Assembly: GCA_021014325.1 (NCBI GenBank)
Contig: CM037472.1
Coordinates: forward strand, 35,364,234 to 35,428,233
Direction of reading: 5' to 3'
DNA from: Plazaster borealis
Lineage: Eukaryota > Echinodermata > Asteroidea > Forcipulatida > Labidiasteridae
DNA: 64,000 nt
The notes beneath the pieces are model-generated. The model was not told the DNA's origin. It was given only the letters and a program-made list of their open reading frames with translations, and ran no database searches. Positions 33,808 through 43,524 of the stretch are shown piece after piece; position 1 is the first letter of the stretch, and each line of letters starts with the position of its first letter. The position numbers and the translations under genes were made by a program.

Positions 33808-34230
33808 TGTTGTGGCATGTTGAGGCCAAGTGGTCAAGCGCACTGGACTCAAGCTCTGGTGTTTCTGATCAGCAGAGTGTGGGTTCGAGTTCTAGTCGTG
33901 ACACTTGTGTCCTTAAGCAAAATACTTAACCATTATTGCTTCGTCGTTCGGATGGGACGTAAAGCCATTGGTCCCGTGTGTTGTGTAAAGCACGTAAAAG
34001 AACCAAGTTACACTTAACACTAAGCTAATGGGTTTGCCCAGGAGTTTCTGCTGGAGGCTGCTGAATGCACCGCAGTAACTTATAAACCCTTACAAGGTGT
34101 AACATAAATGGGTCTCTTAATTCAAAAAATTCAAAAACTTGTCTTGAAATAAATAATGATTAGCGCTTTGAGACGCCCCCAGACAAATTGAAAAATTGCT
34201 ATATAAAAACTAGTTATATTATATTATTAT
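33808..34230 (+). mobile_element. tRNA-derived composite SINE, complete
   Basis: GCATGTTGAGGCCAAGTGGT head, GAGTGTGGGTTCGAGTTCTA, ACTTGTGTCCTTAAGCAAAA, AAAGCCATTGGTCCCGTGTG, CACCGCAGTAACTTATAAAC, then GCGCTTTGAGACGCCC, GCTATATAAAAAC and a TTATATTATTATTA tail. The tail ends 16 bp from exon w27. Confidence 0.88.
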
Positions 34231-34246
34231 TAGTGTCAAAACTAAC

Positions 34247-34384
34247 CAGACTGGTTTTGGAGAGCCGTCTTGGCCGATGAGCGTGTGTATGCTGCTCAGG
34301 TACCTTGCTCTTCTCAATGGCCCATCCCCACGCCAGCACTGCTTTAATACTCTCCCTGATCACATCTCGGTATGCATCCTTCTC
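34247..34384 (-). CDS. RyR: RyR exon w27 (end of repeat 3 and phosphorylation loop)
   Basis: 138 bp, phase 0 in and out. Encodes EKDAYRDVIRESIKAVLAWG, WAIEKSKVPEQHTHAHRP and RRLSKTSL. The first block is repeat 3; the loop RRLSKTS aligns with RRISQTSQ of vertebrate RyR2, which holds the PKA/CaMKII sites. A GTACCT inside the exon (34303) resembles a donor, but the downstream GTTAGT keeps the conserved loop, so I take the longer exon. Confidence 0.92.
34259..34270 (-). other. RyR: conserved PKA-type motif RRLS in P2 loop
   Basis: Four codons for R-R-L-S followed by KTS, between RyR repeats 3 and 4. In vertebrate RyR2 the aligned RRIS carries the Ser2808 PKA site, with a CaMKII site a few residues on. 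The basic-basic-x-Ser pattern is seen here; phosphorylation is inferred. Confidence 0.75.
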
Positions 34385-34744
34385 CTACAGGTATCAAAAC
34401 ATAAAACCATACTAATGTTTCTCAAAATATTATACGGCGGGAGACTGTATGAAATAAGCAATACAATGTGACTGACCCTTGTAAAACCCTAAACTTTGAC
34501 CCAATTTTCAAAAGTGAGTTTTTGATATTTATTGTGAAAACTTACAACTTTCCCAATAACAAATCAGAATGCGGGCTTTTTTCTAGAGAAAATTCTCAAA
34601 ATATTGAAATGAAAATCTCAAATTGGTCGCTGGGATCAACTTTTAAATTTTCCATGGCCGTTACTCAACAGTGCATTTATGGTAAATGCTGAGAAATTTG
34701 GGGGTTTGGCAGAGCAGCACCCAAAAGTCAAGCTGACCAAGGGG

Positions 34745-34905
34745 TCTGTACACAGACTAAAATCAAGTTTGGGGTAAACAAAGACAAAATTGACTAGAGA
34801 GGGATTTGAACCTGAGACCTCCAGGTTTCCATGTCGGTGCTCTACCAGCTGAGCTAGCTAGCCCTACGTTGGCTGTCCACCCTATTTTGTCACCAGATGA
34901 GCCCA
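34745..34905 (-). mobile_element. tRNA-like SINE (type 2)
   Basis: Minus strand: GGGCTAGCTAGCTCAGCTGG, TAGAGCACCGACATGGAAAC, GAGGTCTCAGGTTCAAATCC. Flanks GACAAAATAGGGTGGACAGC and GTCAATTTTGTCTTTG match the other type 2 copies. Confidence 0.8.
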
Positions 34906-35139
34906 TCTGGCTTCAATGTATAAGGAATGTTAGCACTCAAGTAAAAAGAGCTCTATACAATATTGGACAATATGAACAGATCTCAAACACACACAGTACA
35001 CAAATAAGAATAAACACTAGAAAGCTATGGGAAATTTGTCAGCCCGTCGTTTTAACAAAAACAAGATGCAAATTTAACACCTATTAAATAGTTGGGGTAC
35101 CCTCTGTTACTATAAAAGATTCAAAAAGACCTCTAGCTA

Positions 35140-35300
35140 CCAGGCAATCTCGGTGGTCTAGTGGTAAGACATCTACTCTAGAATGGCAAATGTCATGAGT
35201 TTGAATCCCACACGAGTAATATGCCTGTGGTTTTTTTCCACAGCACTCAGTAAAAACACAAATCGATGTAGAGTAAAACTCAACTAATATTCTTTACCCC
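35140..35300 (+). mobile_element. tRNA-like SINE (type 3)
   Basis: GTGGTCTAGTGGTAAGACAT, CTAGAATGGCAAATGTCATG, AGTTTGAATCCCACACGAGT, then AATATGCCTGTGG and a CACAGCACTCAGTAAAAACA body. Confidence 0.75.
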
Positions 35301-35419
35301 CTGATCACAGTTTAACACCTATTAAAAACAAGAAGAGAAATGTTGTAAATATGGCACGAGGAAGCAGGACAAGAACTTGGAGATGGAGGGGAGTGACGGT
35401 AAAAAGAGAAAATCAATAC

Positions 35420-35509
35420 CTTTGGGTGTAGAGTGCGATAAGGTCTTAATGACTGATGTTCTTTCATAGCACTGTTTTCAATCTCACCATGGGTCCAGCC
35501 AGATTCAAA
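35420..35509 (-). CDS. RyR: RyR exon w26 (RyR repeat 3)
   Basis: 90 bp, phase 0 in and out. Encodes FESGWTHGEIENSAMKEHQS then LRPYRTLHPK, matching NGWIYGE and PLMKPYKxLSEK of repeat 3. Acceptor CCCAG, donor GTATTG. Confidence 0.95.
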
Positions 35510-35559
35510 CTGGGAAAAAAATAATAGTAAATAAAACACAGGGGTGAGCATCATTGCTG

Positions 35560-35690
35560 ACAACATTGGCGGCTGCAGCTATGGCTACGACTGTTGCTAA
35601 GGGTGTTGCTAAGGATGTCCTATACTTCAACACATGATGACGTGGCGATCCAGCCGTAGCCATAGCCAAAGCCCTCAATTTGGACATGGC
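35560..35690. repeat. short imperfect inverted repeat
   Basis: GGCTGCAGCTATGGCTACGA and GCCGTAGCCATAGCCAAAGC are inverted; relates to the ends of the element around the 24-bp minisatellite. Confidence 0.6.
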
Positions 35691-35699
35691 CTCAGATCT

Positions 35700-36430
35700 G
35701 AATTTCAGGAGGTATGTTGAAATTATGGTATTTCCACTTTTTGGTAACTTCTAGGAGTTATAGATTTCATTCAAGGAGCTTCTAGGAACAGCATCCTCAG
35801 CACTAGAGAAGTAGATCAAAGAGCCTTACTTCTTTATATCTGAAGACAATAACAGCAACTTTTTTCCACCAGGCAGACATTAAAAGAAATGTCTGAACTC
35901 AGATAAAAGTCTGAAATTTCTCATCCCTGAAAACAACTACATAACCTTCAGTCAAATAACAATGTGACATTAAAGGGGTACATTTCCTTAAAAGAGTTGT
36001 TCATTCACATAAACACCTAGAGTGTTTTGTGATTAGTTAGTAGTGATTAAAACAACATAAATTTGCCTCTTGACAAACAACCAGCAGAACAAACGGTCCA
36101 CCATTTTGTGGAGTCAAAAATCTGGTTCTACAAAATAGCGGACTGTGTTCTGTTGTGAAATTACACAAAAACCACACAATTTCAAGGGGTATTTATACGA
36201 ATCATTATATTCTACTTTTAAAATATCTTTCCAACCATACTCATTTCAAAACAAATGCTTTTTACAGCCCAAAGCGCCCAATCCGAAGGCAACAAGCCCT
36301 TTTAACCATGAAGGTGTGACTATGACTGTGTCACTCAGTCAATACAGGGATGTAGTATTGAATCAACTCGTCAATAGAGGGCCTAATTATTGATAAACAG
36401 ACTTGTTCTTTGGCTTGTTATTTGGCTCAC
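35700..36430. other. intron w25-w26, nothing recognised
   Basis: AT-rich intronic sequence without clear element, coding or RNA signal. Confidence 0.45.
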
Positions 36431-36509
36431 CATTCCGAGGGCCCATGCATCATGAAGATGCTCTGCAAAACGATCGCTGAAAGACAACAGGCTCTCATTC
36501 AACAACACT
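36431..36509 (-). CDS. RyR: RyR exon w25 (RyR repeat 3)
   Basis: 79 bp, phase 2 in, phase 0 out. Encodes VLLNESLLSFSDRFAEHLHD then AWALGM, matching the helix of the repeat (LEYFINKYAEHSHDKWSMDKL). Donor GTGAGC. Confidence 0.94.
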
Positions 36510-37042
36510 CTGTTTAAAATGCAAACAAAAAGACAAAAAAGGGCAAAAGTAAATAAGATTGTTCTTTTTCCCAAATGCAATAATTACATCACAAATGTAT
36601 CCACAAATAGGGAAAAAATGAATAAACTCAGGAGTTCATTGGCATTGAGGTTTTTTTTCTTCTCTTTTTAGTGAATTCTAGAAGATTACATTGATTCAAA
36701 TCTTCTTGTCTCCGAAAGTTATATAAACAAAAATTCCCCCCAAAACCCAACTGAAAGAGTCAAATTACATTCTTTTTAATTCATTGTCAGTACATTTTGG
36801 TACATGTCACAATGTTCATTGATTTAACTGACGCCATTTCAGATGGAAAAAGTATTCAGAGTGATTATATAAAGTACCAACATGTACTACCATTGCTTTT
36901 AGGTTTAAACTATTGATTGATTTGTCTATCAATTACCAGTTGTAAATTTTATCTTTCAATTACTTTACTGACATATGAAGTCAGATTATCTCAACTTTAA
37001 GATGCTTAATATTATGAGTCGGGGCGTAATTTCTTTCTGTAC
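36510..37042. other. intron w24-w25, nothing recognised
   Basis: AT-rich intron; no element or coding signal seen. Confidence 0.45.
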
Positions 37043-37206
37043 CTTGAAGTATCTACAGGCTTGGGTTGATACAGCCCGTCTGCATCGAACCCAGACTCCC
37101 TGATGTAGCTAGCATCATTATAAGCCATGGAGTAGTCTGGTGGTAAGGCACTACCGATAGCAGTCAGGCAGGGAAGGGCTTTGTCAAACATCTCAGAATC
37201 ATAGTC
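37043..37206 (-). CDS. RyR: RyR exon w24 (entry to RyR repeat 3)
   Basis: 164 bp, phase 0 in, phase 2 out. Encodes DYDSEMFDKALPCLTAIGSA, LPPDYSMAYNDASYIRES and DADGLYQPKPVDTS. ALPPDYxxxxY and GNFNPQPVDTSNI are the vertebrate equivalents; the latter opens RyR repeat 3 of the P2 domain. Donor GTACAG. Confidence 0.96.
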
Positions 37207-37939
37207 CTAAATAACAAATAAACAAATATACAAACAAGAACAAATAAAAACAAGTAAAAATAACACTCAAGAAGAAAACAATCAAATTTAAGTGATGGAC
37301 AGAAGATTAAGATGAGCATTTACTTCTCCTATTTCAGCTACTAATGACCATATTGACCCCTTAGGGGAGTGCACAACGTGCAGTGCATGTACTCGCGCCT
37401 ATCCTGTCCGCAATTTTTGGAGTCAAAATTTACACAAAGGACTTGACTCTCAAAATGGTGCAAATGGCAGACTCGCATTGTGCGGAGGTGCGTTCCGCAT
37501 TGTGCATGGGGACAATAGAGGAAGAATTTCGCACTTTGTGGTAAATGCATGAAACTTCACCAAGTAAAGAAATTAACCCGAAGAGCGATTTTAAAGGTGG
37601 ACCCACCTCCAATCTTTCACAATTCTTCTGCTTAAACAGCTGCACTATCCATAACATCACCAGGAAAGAGTAAAATCACACTATTAAGTTTCTGAATTGA
37701 GATTTGTTTTCATTTATTTGTTTATTTATTTCTTTACCCAGGGTATCCCCCAAACTGGTTTCCCCAGGGGAACCTGCAACATTGCTTCATATTTAACATT
37801 TACTACATATTTTATTTACTAATTTACTAATTTACTACTGGGTAAAGTCAATCAAACATAAAAAATAAACAAACAATAAAAGTTCACAAAGATAATTTGA
37901 TCAAATGAAGCGGAGACTCTTCCATTGAGAAAAACTCAC

Positions 37940-38080
37940 CCTGTCTGCAAGTGCATCAAAGAGTCCAGTAAAGAGCATCATTGTAAGCCTCTTCTCTTCA
38001 TCATTGGCCATACCATAGCTGCCCCAGCCACCGATGCTACCGTAGTAATTAATGCAACGCTCGTAGTGAAGCTGAAGAAG
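37940..38080 (-). CDS. RyR: RyR exon w23
   Basis: 141 bp, phase 0 in and out. Encodes [20 protein letters not shown] then [20 protein letters not shown] and FDALADR, matching LLTNHYERCWKYYCLPxGWxNFGxxSEEELHL and LFWGIFDxL. Donor GTGAGT. Confidence 0.97.
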
Positions 38081-38154
38081 CTACAATACCAAAGAAAATA
38101 TCTAATTTAAAAAAAATGGTCCTTGGCACTAACATCACACCATGTATGTAGCCT

Positions 38155-38610
38155 TTCATGGCCGAGCTGTTTAGCACATCAAATTCAAGTTCTGGACCCA
38201 ATTTCATAGAGTTGTTTACAAGTACAAAAATATTGCTTCGCAATTTTCGGCTTGGCAAAAAAAAGGAGGATACCAGTCACAGATTGTACATGCGATATGG
38301 CATTTTGGCTGGTAACCTTATTCTGGTAAGCATCACTTTTGTTGTTTTTAGCTGCTTTTTGTGCTTAAGCAGCTCTATGAAATTGGGCCCTGGTGGTTAA
38401 GTCATAGGGGTGTGGGTTCGAGTCCTGGACACTTGTGTCCTTGAGCAAGATGCTTTATTATAATTGCTTCCCTTCACCCAAAGATATAAATGGGTACATA
38501 CAAGAGTAAAGGTTGATATTGTGTTTGTAAAAGCCTTCAGAGCGCCACGGCAGCCCAGGGTTGTATATTCCCCAGGGAGCTGAGAAAGATTACAGGTATG
38601 TTATTACCCA
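38155..38610 (+). mobile_element. tRNA-derived SINE split by a foldback element
   Basis: Head GGCCGAGCTGTTTAGCACAT-CAAATTCAAGTTCTGG (38160-38194) continues after the insertion as TGGTGGTTAAGTCATAGGGG, GTGTGGGTTCGAGTCCTGG, ACTTGTGTCCTTGAGCAAGA. Joined, it matches the 10871-11217 SINE. Confidence 0.85.
38195..38390. repeat. GGGCCC foldback element inserted in the SINE
   Basis: ACCCAATTTCATAGAGTTGT at the left, AGCTCTATGAAATTGGGCCC at the right. The target TGG is duplicated on both sides relative to the uninterrupted SINE. Confidence 0.88.
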
Positions 38611-38845
38611 ATGACCAACTAGGTTTCGTTCAAAATACTGACAAAGTAAAGTATCAGACTATTTTTGTAACTTGCGTGTACTGACTGTACTACTGCAATC
38701 TAGCGCGCCAAGGCGGTGATCACTTGAGGGCTAGTGGTAGAATGTTTGTCTGAGGTCTGGGTATTTTGAGGAAAAGTGATTAGTATGGAGTGCTATTCTA
38801 CTACTACAGACTTCATAGTGCTGAGCCGAGGATTTGGTTGCTTAC

Positions 38846-38936
38846 CTTGAGAGCAACATAAGTATGTTCAACGAGAGCGGGCACATCAATAATCAACTTC
38901 CTCAACAGTCGTTGCATCATGCTGGGTCGAAGACTC
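38846..38936 (-). CDS. RyR: RyR exon w22
   Basis: 91 bp, phase 2 in, phase 0 out. Encodes RSLRPSMMQRLLRKLIIDVP then ALVEHTYVALK, matching [29 protein letters not shown]. Donor GTAAGC. Confidence 0.96.
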
Positions 38937-39757
38937 CTAAAAAGTGAACGGACATAATTAATATAAGCCAAAACACTCTGATTCACTAAATATCAATTTT
39001 CATGATATTTGTGTAAACTCTATATTGATTCACATACAGTTTCAAAAAGAGCCAATATTTCAAAGACTTTAATTTTAATTCATGCATGAAATAGTAGCAG
39101 TGTTCACTGGACCATTGCTTCCTTAACAATTGACTCTGCTGGGTTAAAGTCCAAATATTTCTCATTTTCAGTCTGATAAAAAACAGTTGTCCTATCCTAA
39201 AGAATGTTTACTGTCTTTTTCTTTGATTTTGGGTCAAACAAAGTAAATTTGTCTTTGTTCAACCCAAAATTTATTCAAATTTACCCAGTCAGTTATTCCC
39301 TTGTGGTTTATTACTGGGTCTCTTTCTTTGCTAATAACGGGATGTACTATCAAAGTGGAAGCTGATTTTCTATATTTCTAATGACACAAACAATAGCACT
39401 ATTAAGTCTTACCGCATCTTTTGAAAATTGAAAAAGGATTTTGTTAGATGAAATGGCTCTCTTAGATAAATTGCATATCCTTCAGCGGCTTCAAGTTATC
39501 AGTAATTTGGTGCTACATTATACTATAGACCTTATGCACATGACGTCATTTGAGTAGGGCGCCCTCGCCTCGAGGTCAAAAGGAGGTTGATCATTGGCCA
39601 ATCCTGTGCGCCGCTCGTACAAATCTGTGTGTTTCTATTGTTTCATCATTGGTTTACCCCCAAGATGGCGGCTGAATGACATCAATGCATACGGTCTATT
39701 GAATCTTATGGTACTTTATCAATGCAAAATTTAAAAAGAGATTATCATGTGACCCAC
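38937..39757. other. intron w21-w22, little recognised
   Basis: Contains CCCAGTCAGTTATTCCCTTG and GTGGTTTATTACTGGG near 39285-39320, which resemble tails of the type 2 SINEs. No gene signal. Confidence 0.5.
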
Positions 39758-39978
39758 CTCGTCAAGGCAACCAGGAAGTCAGCCACGGTCTCCCTCTGAC
39801 CCCGGGTCAATGACCTACAACTGGCCATCCTGTAGACTGTGTGTAGCGTGGAGTCCAGTAACGAGGCGTACTGGTCTGCTTGCTCAAACATACCCGAGTG
39901 TCGAGTCAGCAGAGGAAGGACCGAGTTACAGAGGTATCGGTTGAGCGCCAGGGACATGTCGTGATCGTGGGTGTTGGG
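39758..39978 (-). CDS. RyR: RyR exon w21
   Basis: 221 bp, phase 0 in, phase 2 out. Encodes [40 protein letters not shown] and [20 protein letters not shown], matching [18 protein letters not shown] and SLLHTVYRLSxxxSLTKAQRD. Donor GTGGGT. Confidence 0.97.
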
Positions 39979-40369
39979 CTGTTAAGAAAAATAATTCAAC
40001 AATGAGAGATACTGATGAGTAAATGCTTGTTATGAATAATGGTCATTCTGAATGGTTTGAGCACACTGAACACCCCGACATCGTAAAATAGAAATACAAA
40101 TGGAATAAAATCTTTATCACAACCTGTCCATCTATTTTCGATTTAGCACAAATGTTAAAAAAAAAATTGATGATGGAATGGAAACACCTCTGACCTGTTT
40201 GCCGTTAACTAGAAACGGTAATGATAATCATTACTAGTAATCAAGAAATGTTTATGGTCTAAAATGGAACAACCCAATAACTGAGCAAGATGATACTTGA
40301 GTACAAGAGTATACATGAGTATTAACCAACTTTAAAAAAAAAAATTATATTTCTATATTTTTTTAATGA

Positions 40370-40535
40370 GATATCGCCTATCACAGGGCCGGATGGCCAC
40401 TTCAAGGTGAGTGCTACACTTAACTGATTAACAAGGGCACAAGTGTCATGACCAGGATTCAAACCAACACTCTGCTGCTGATAACACCAGAGCTTGCGTC
40501 CGTTAAACTAAACCGCTCGGCCACGACACGCCATA
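40370..40535 (-). mobile_element. tRNA-derived SINE, deleted form
   Basis: Minus strand head TGGCGTGTCGTGGCCGAGCG, GTTGGTTTGAATCCTGGTCA, then directly the end GTAGCACTCACCTTGAAGTG seen in 21490-21841; the body between is deleted. Confidence 0.78.
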
Positions 40536-40584
40536 CTATTTTAATTGTGTTTTACCCATACATTGATGTGTGTCAAGCATAGGC

Positions 40585-40850
40585 ATATTACTCGAGTGGG
40601 GTTCGAACCTACAACCTTTGCTATTCTAGATCAAATGTCTTACCACAAGCTTTCCCAGTAGCTAGAGACAATTTGAATCCTATATTTTAGCAGCAGGTAC
40701 CGCTACAGTTGTAATACATCTGCACTAGAATGACAAAGGTTGTGGGTTTGAATCCCACCTGAGTAATATGCCTGTGGATTTTTGCTTTTTTCCACAAAGC
40801 TTGATGCACATTGATGTACTGATAAAGCACAAATAATATTCTGGACCAAG
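40585..40850. repeat. two type 3 SINE fragments, head to head
   Basis: 40585-40690 (minus) and 40695-40850 (plus) carry the same sequence in opposite orientation (TATTACTCGAGTGGGGTTCG and GGTTTGAATCCCACCTGAGT), forming an inverted pair around 40690. Confidence 0.7.
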
Positions 40851-40987
40851 AATGAAAGATTCAAAATTAAACAAGCCAAAGAAAAAAACAACATAATTTC
40901 AAGTTGGTCAAATGATACTTTATGCAAATTGAGTATTATTGAATATTGAAAATTGAAACTATGAATATTGTGGAACTAGATACTGAC

Positions 40988-41160
40988 CGTGTCCATGGTG
41001 GTTGCAGCTCTTAGATCAGGCAAGAATCCGACCTCTAAGAGATGGAAGAAGAGCTCTTGATCATTGATGCCATAAACCCTCTCCAAGAAAAGAAGCATAG
41101 CCTCCTTGTGACTTGGGGTCAAGCCCTTCAGATCGGCACCAAGAGGCTTCCCAACAGTGT
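40988..41160 (-). CDS. RyR: RyR exon w20
   Basis: 173 bp, phase 1 in, phase 0 out. Encodes DTVGKPLGADLKGLTPSHKE, AMLLFLERVYGINDQELFFH and LLEVGFLPDLRAATTMDT; FLDRVYGIExQDFLLHLLEVGFLPDLRAAxSLDT is diagnostic. Donor GTCAGT. Confidence 0.97.
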
Positions 41161-41213
41161 CTGTCAAAATAATTAAAGCAACAATAATAAACAAATAAAA
41201 TTGACAATCCGGG

Positions 41214-41610
41214 ACAACCCTGACAAGAAATATATTGCTGCAGTCACTACATTGGTTACCCATCTCCAAACGAGTTTGTGAAAAATTATTACTTTTGGTA
41301 TACAAATCATTCCACAACCAGTCACCAGATCATACGCAGACCTGCATTCTGCGTTACATTTCCTCCAAACCAAACCTCCGGTCTAGCTCAAACCCTTTTC
41401 TTCTGACTTTCACATACACCACAGACCAAACCTCCGGTCTAGCTGTAGCCCTTTTAGTCTGACTTTCCCACACACGCACAACAAAGGTTGTTGACAGAAC
41501 CTTCACAGTCACTGCAGCAAGGGAGTGGAACAGTCCACCCATTTTCATCCAAAATGCCAAATCAACCGACCACTTCAAGAAGATGATTAAAACATATCTC
41601 TTTCAACATT
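41214..41610 (+). mobile_element. LINE reverse transcriptase C-terminal remnant
   Basis: Encodes LQSLHWLPISKRVCEKLLLL then VYKSFHNQSPD, and after a frame change TVTAAREWNSPPIFIQNA and FKKMIKTYLF, the typical CR1/L2-type ORF2 ending. A segment of about 56 bp with CAAACCTCCGGTCTAGCT is tandemly duplicated near 41370-41465. Starts 54 bp from exon w20. Confidence 0.82.
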
Positions 41611-42218
41611 AATCAATTTTTTCGCAATATTTGTGGCTATCAATTAATGTATCTTTTTTTTCATTACTTGGTGATTATTGTAAGTATTGTAATTTAGCTT
41701 ATTAGTTTACTTTAAGTGCTGACTATGATTGTTGTTATTATAAATACTATAAGGGTTACGGTCCCTGGTTAAGCTTTTTCAAAGATTCAGTTGCACTGCA
41801 ACTATATTCCCAACACAATTGTTATCAACTTGTTGGGTTCAGTTAGACTTGGCTTCAAGATTTTACAAACAAAGTACAACTGAAGCTGTAATACATAGTG
41901 TTAATCACCTTTTTAAAAGTAAGTTTCGTTTCATGAAAATAAAATTCAAATCCGGAGGAAAAGCTAAATACTAATTTGTTCCCCAATTATATCGGTTATA
42001 GGTAATTAGAAATTTAAGACAGAGAATCAGAAGAACTGGTGGATTATAGGTCAGGTACAAGGCACATCAAGCTTTTGCAAAATACGCCCCAATGAAATTC
42101 CATGAGGTTTATTACTTGATATTTGAAATAAAAGTCGCATCCCCATATCCCTGTTATGCCGCTTCCCAGGTTGTATTCGAAACTTGGGTGTGGTCCCTGG
42201 CAGTACGGCAGTTAGGCA

Positions 42219-42276
42219 TAAAAAAAAAATTGTTATGTTGGCGTAACAGGCCAGAAAAAATAGGGTAGGTAGGTCA

Positions 42277-42310
<34 letters not shown>

Positions 42311-42830
42311 CCCCAACAGTGAAACGAAACTTGTGAATTCCAGTTAACTGTTTACCTGTTTCTACCGTTCAAATCAAAACTTTAAGCCAGCAAATGTCAA
42401 CACACTCTCCAGGTTTAATAGAACAGTACTACTATACCCACTCTTAAGGGTCACAGAACCAGGTCATAAAACTACAAAGACATAGCGCGTGCGGCTTGTG
42501 GTTTGATTGAAGCAAGAGTATTACAAACTGAAACAATGTATAACAAACTGCAGAGGATTAAGATAAGACGTAATTGGATCTCAATAGGAGTGTCAATCAT
42601 TCTCCCAGGGCTGGAGAGTGTCTGGGGCTGACATTAAAATATAAAGAAAAGGGTGTCAGGTTTTTTTCTCACTTTCGGCTTCGTTTTGTGGTAGGAAAAT
42701 TGTTTTTTTAATCATTGACAAAACTTCAGCTGGGGGAAAAAAAGTTGAAAATAAATAAAAATATCCAGGGTCGGCCGTTTTTTTAGGGTCGGTCGGGTTA
42801 CGCCAACATAACAATTTTTTTTTTTATGCC
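42219..42830. repeat. TIR element of about 0.6 kb with T tract
   Basis: Ends TTGTTATGTTGGCGTAAC (42231) and GTTACGCCAACATAACAA (42797) are exact complements, with A/T runs outside. Interior has a 29-base T run and two inverted GGTCGG/AATAGGGTAGG-type parts. No transposase frame. Partial copy at 31726-32098. Confidence 0.85.
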
Positions 42831-42859
42831 TTACCAGTTGAATGGCTTCTTACTGCTAC

Positions 42860-43030
42860 CCCAGACAAAAATATTGACAAAATAGGGAGACCGCCAACAT
42901 AGGGCTAGATAGCTCAGTTGGTAGAGCGCCTGTGCGTTAATCACGTACGAGGTCACAGGTTCAAATCCTGTTCTAGTGAATTTTTCTTTTTTCCCACGAA
43001 AATTGAATTAAATTCACCCAGTCAGTTTCC
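42860..43030 (+). mobile_element. tRNA-like SINE (type 2), best copy
   Basis: GGGCTAGATAGCTCAGTTGG, TAGAGCGCCTGTGCGTTAAT, ACAGGTTCAAATCCTGTTCT: a good A box and B box. The anticodon arm region (GTGCGTTAATCACG) does not form a convincing stem, so I call it SINE-derived. Confidence 0.78.
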
Positions 43031-43089
43031 CTTCTGGATCTGGATCTGGATTAATATTCTCAACGCTCTTATTAGAGCCAAACGAGAAG

Positions 43090-43262
43090 AGTGGGTGTAC
43101 GCGGGTGTAGTTTTTACTTGCTTCTGAGGTGTGTTATGACAGCTTCTTTCAAGGTCTTATTGTCCGTGATGGATATGATGTGTTGTGGTAATGTGTTCCA
43201 GTCTTTAACTGCTTGGGGGAGGTATGAGTATTTGAAGTGGTTGACCAATGAAATTCCCTACG
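43090..43262 (-). mobile_element. LINE ORF2 C-terminal remnant beside exon w19
   Basis: Minus strand encodes FKYSYLPQAVKDWNTLPQHI then ISITDNKTLKEAVITHL, the ending of another non-LTR family (SYFPRTVxDWNxLP). Begins within about 15-30 bp of the w19 donor and in the gene's orientation. Confidence 0.75.
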
Positions 43263-43273
43263 AATTCACACAC

Positions 43274-43524
43274 CTTCCTTCTTTTCATAAACTTTATTCG
43301 GTGACGGCAACACAAACTTAAGGCTGAGGACTCCGACCAGGTCAGGCAGCGGCACCAGACTACACAGGATGGAACGTATCCTCTGGGGCTCTGTTCGTCC
43401 TTGACACAAGAGCTGCTGGTCTGGAGCACAACGCCCAAGGAGGTCGATCAGGGTCGCGTAGAATGTCAGAATAGCGCCCCCAGTGTCTACATCATCTTCA
43501 TCCTCTTCCTTTTCTATGGAGGGC
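43274..43524 (-). CDS. RyR: RyR exon w19
   Basis: 251 bp, phase 2 in, phase 1 out. Encodes an acidic stretch ([13 protein letters not shown]), then [40 protein letters not shown] and [16 protein letters not shown]. Vertebrate counterpart: [19 protein letters not shown] and SLxPLxDLVGVIS. Donor GTGTGT was chosen because it restores the frame into w20. A LINE remnant begins within about 30 bp of the donor. Confidence 0.93.

Noticed and set aside
34297..34303. GTACCT as splice donor of exon w27
   Set aside because: Using it would remove the RRLSKTS loop that matches vertebrate RyR; the downstream GTTAGT keeps phase 0 and the homology.
42901..42980. Possible tRNA gene
   Set aside because: A and B boxes are good, but the acceptor ends do not pair and the same sequence recurs at 53075, 34800 and 19016 with shared flanks, so it is a SINE head.
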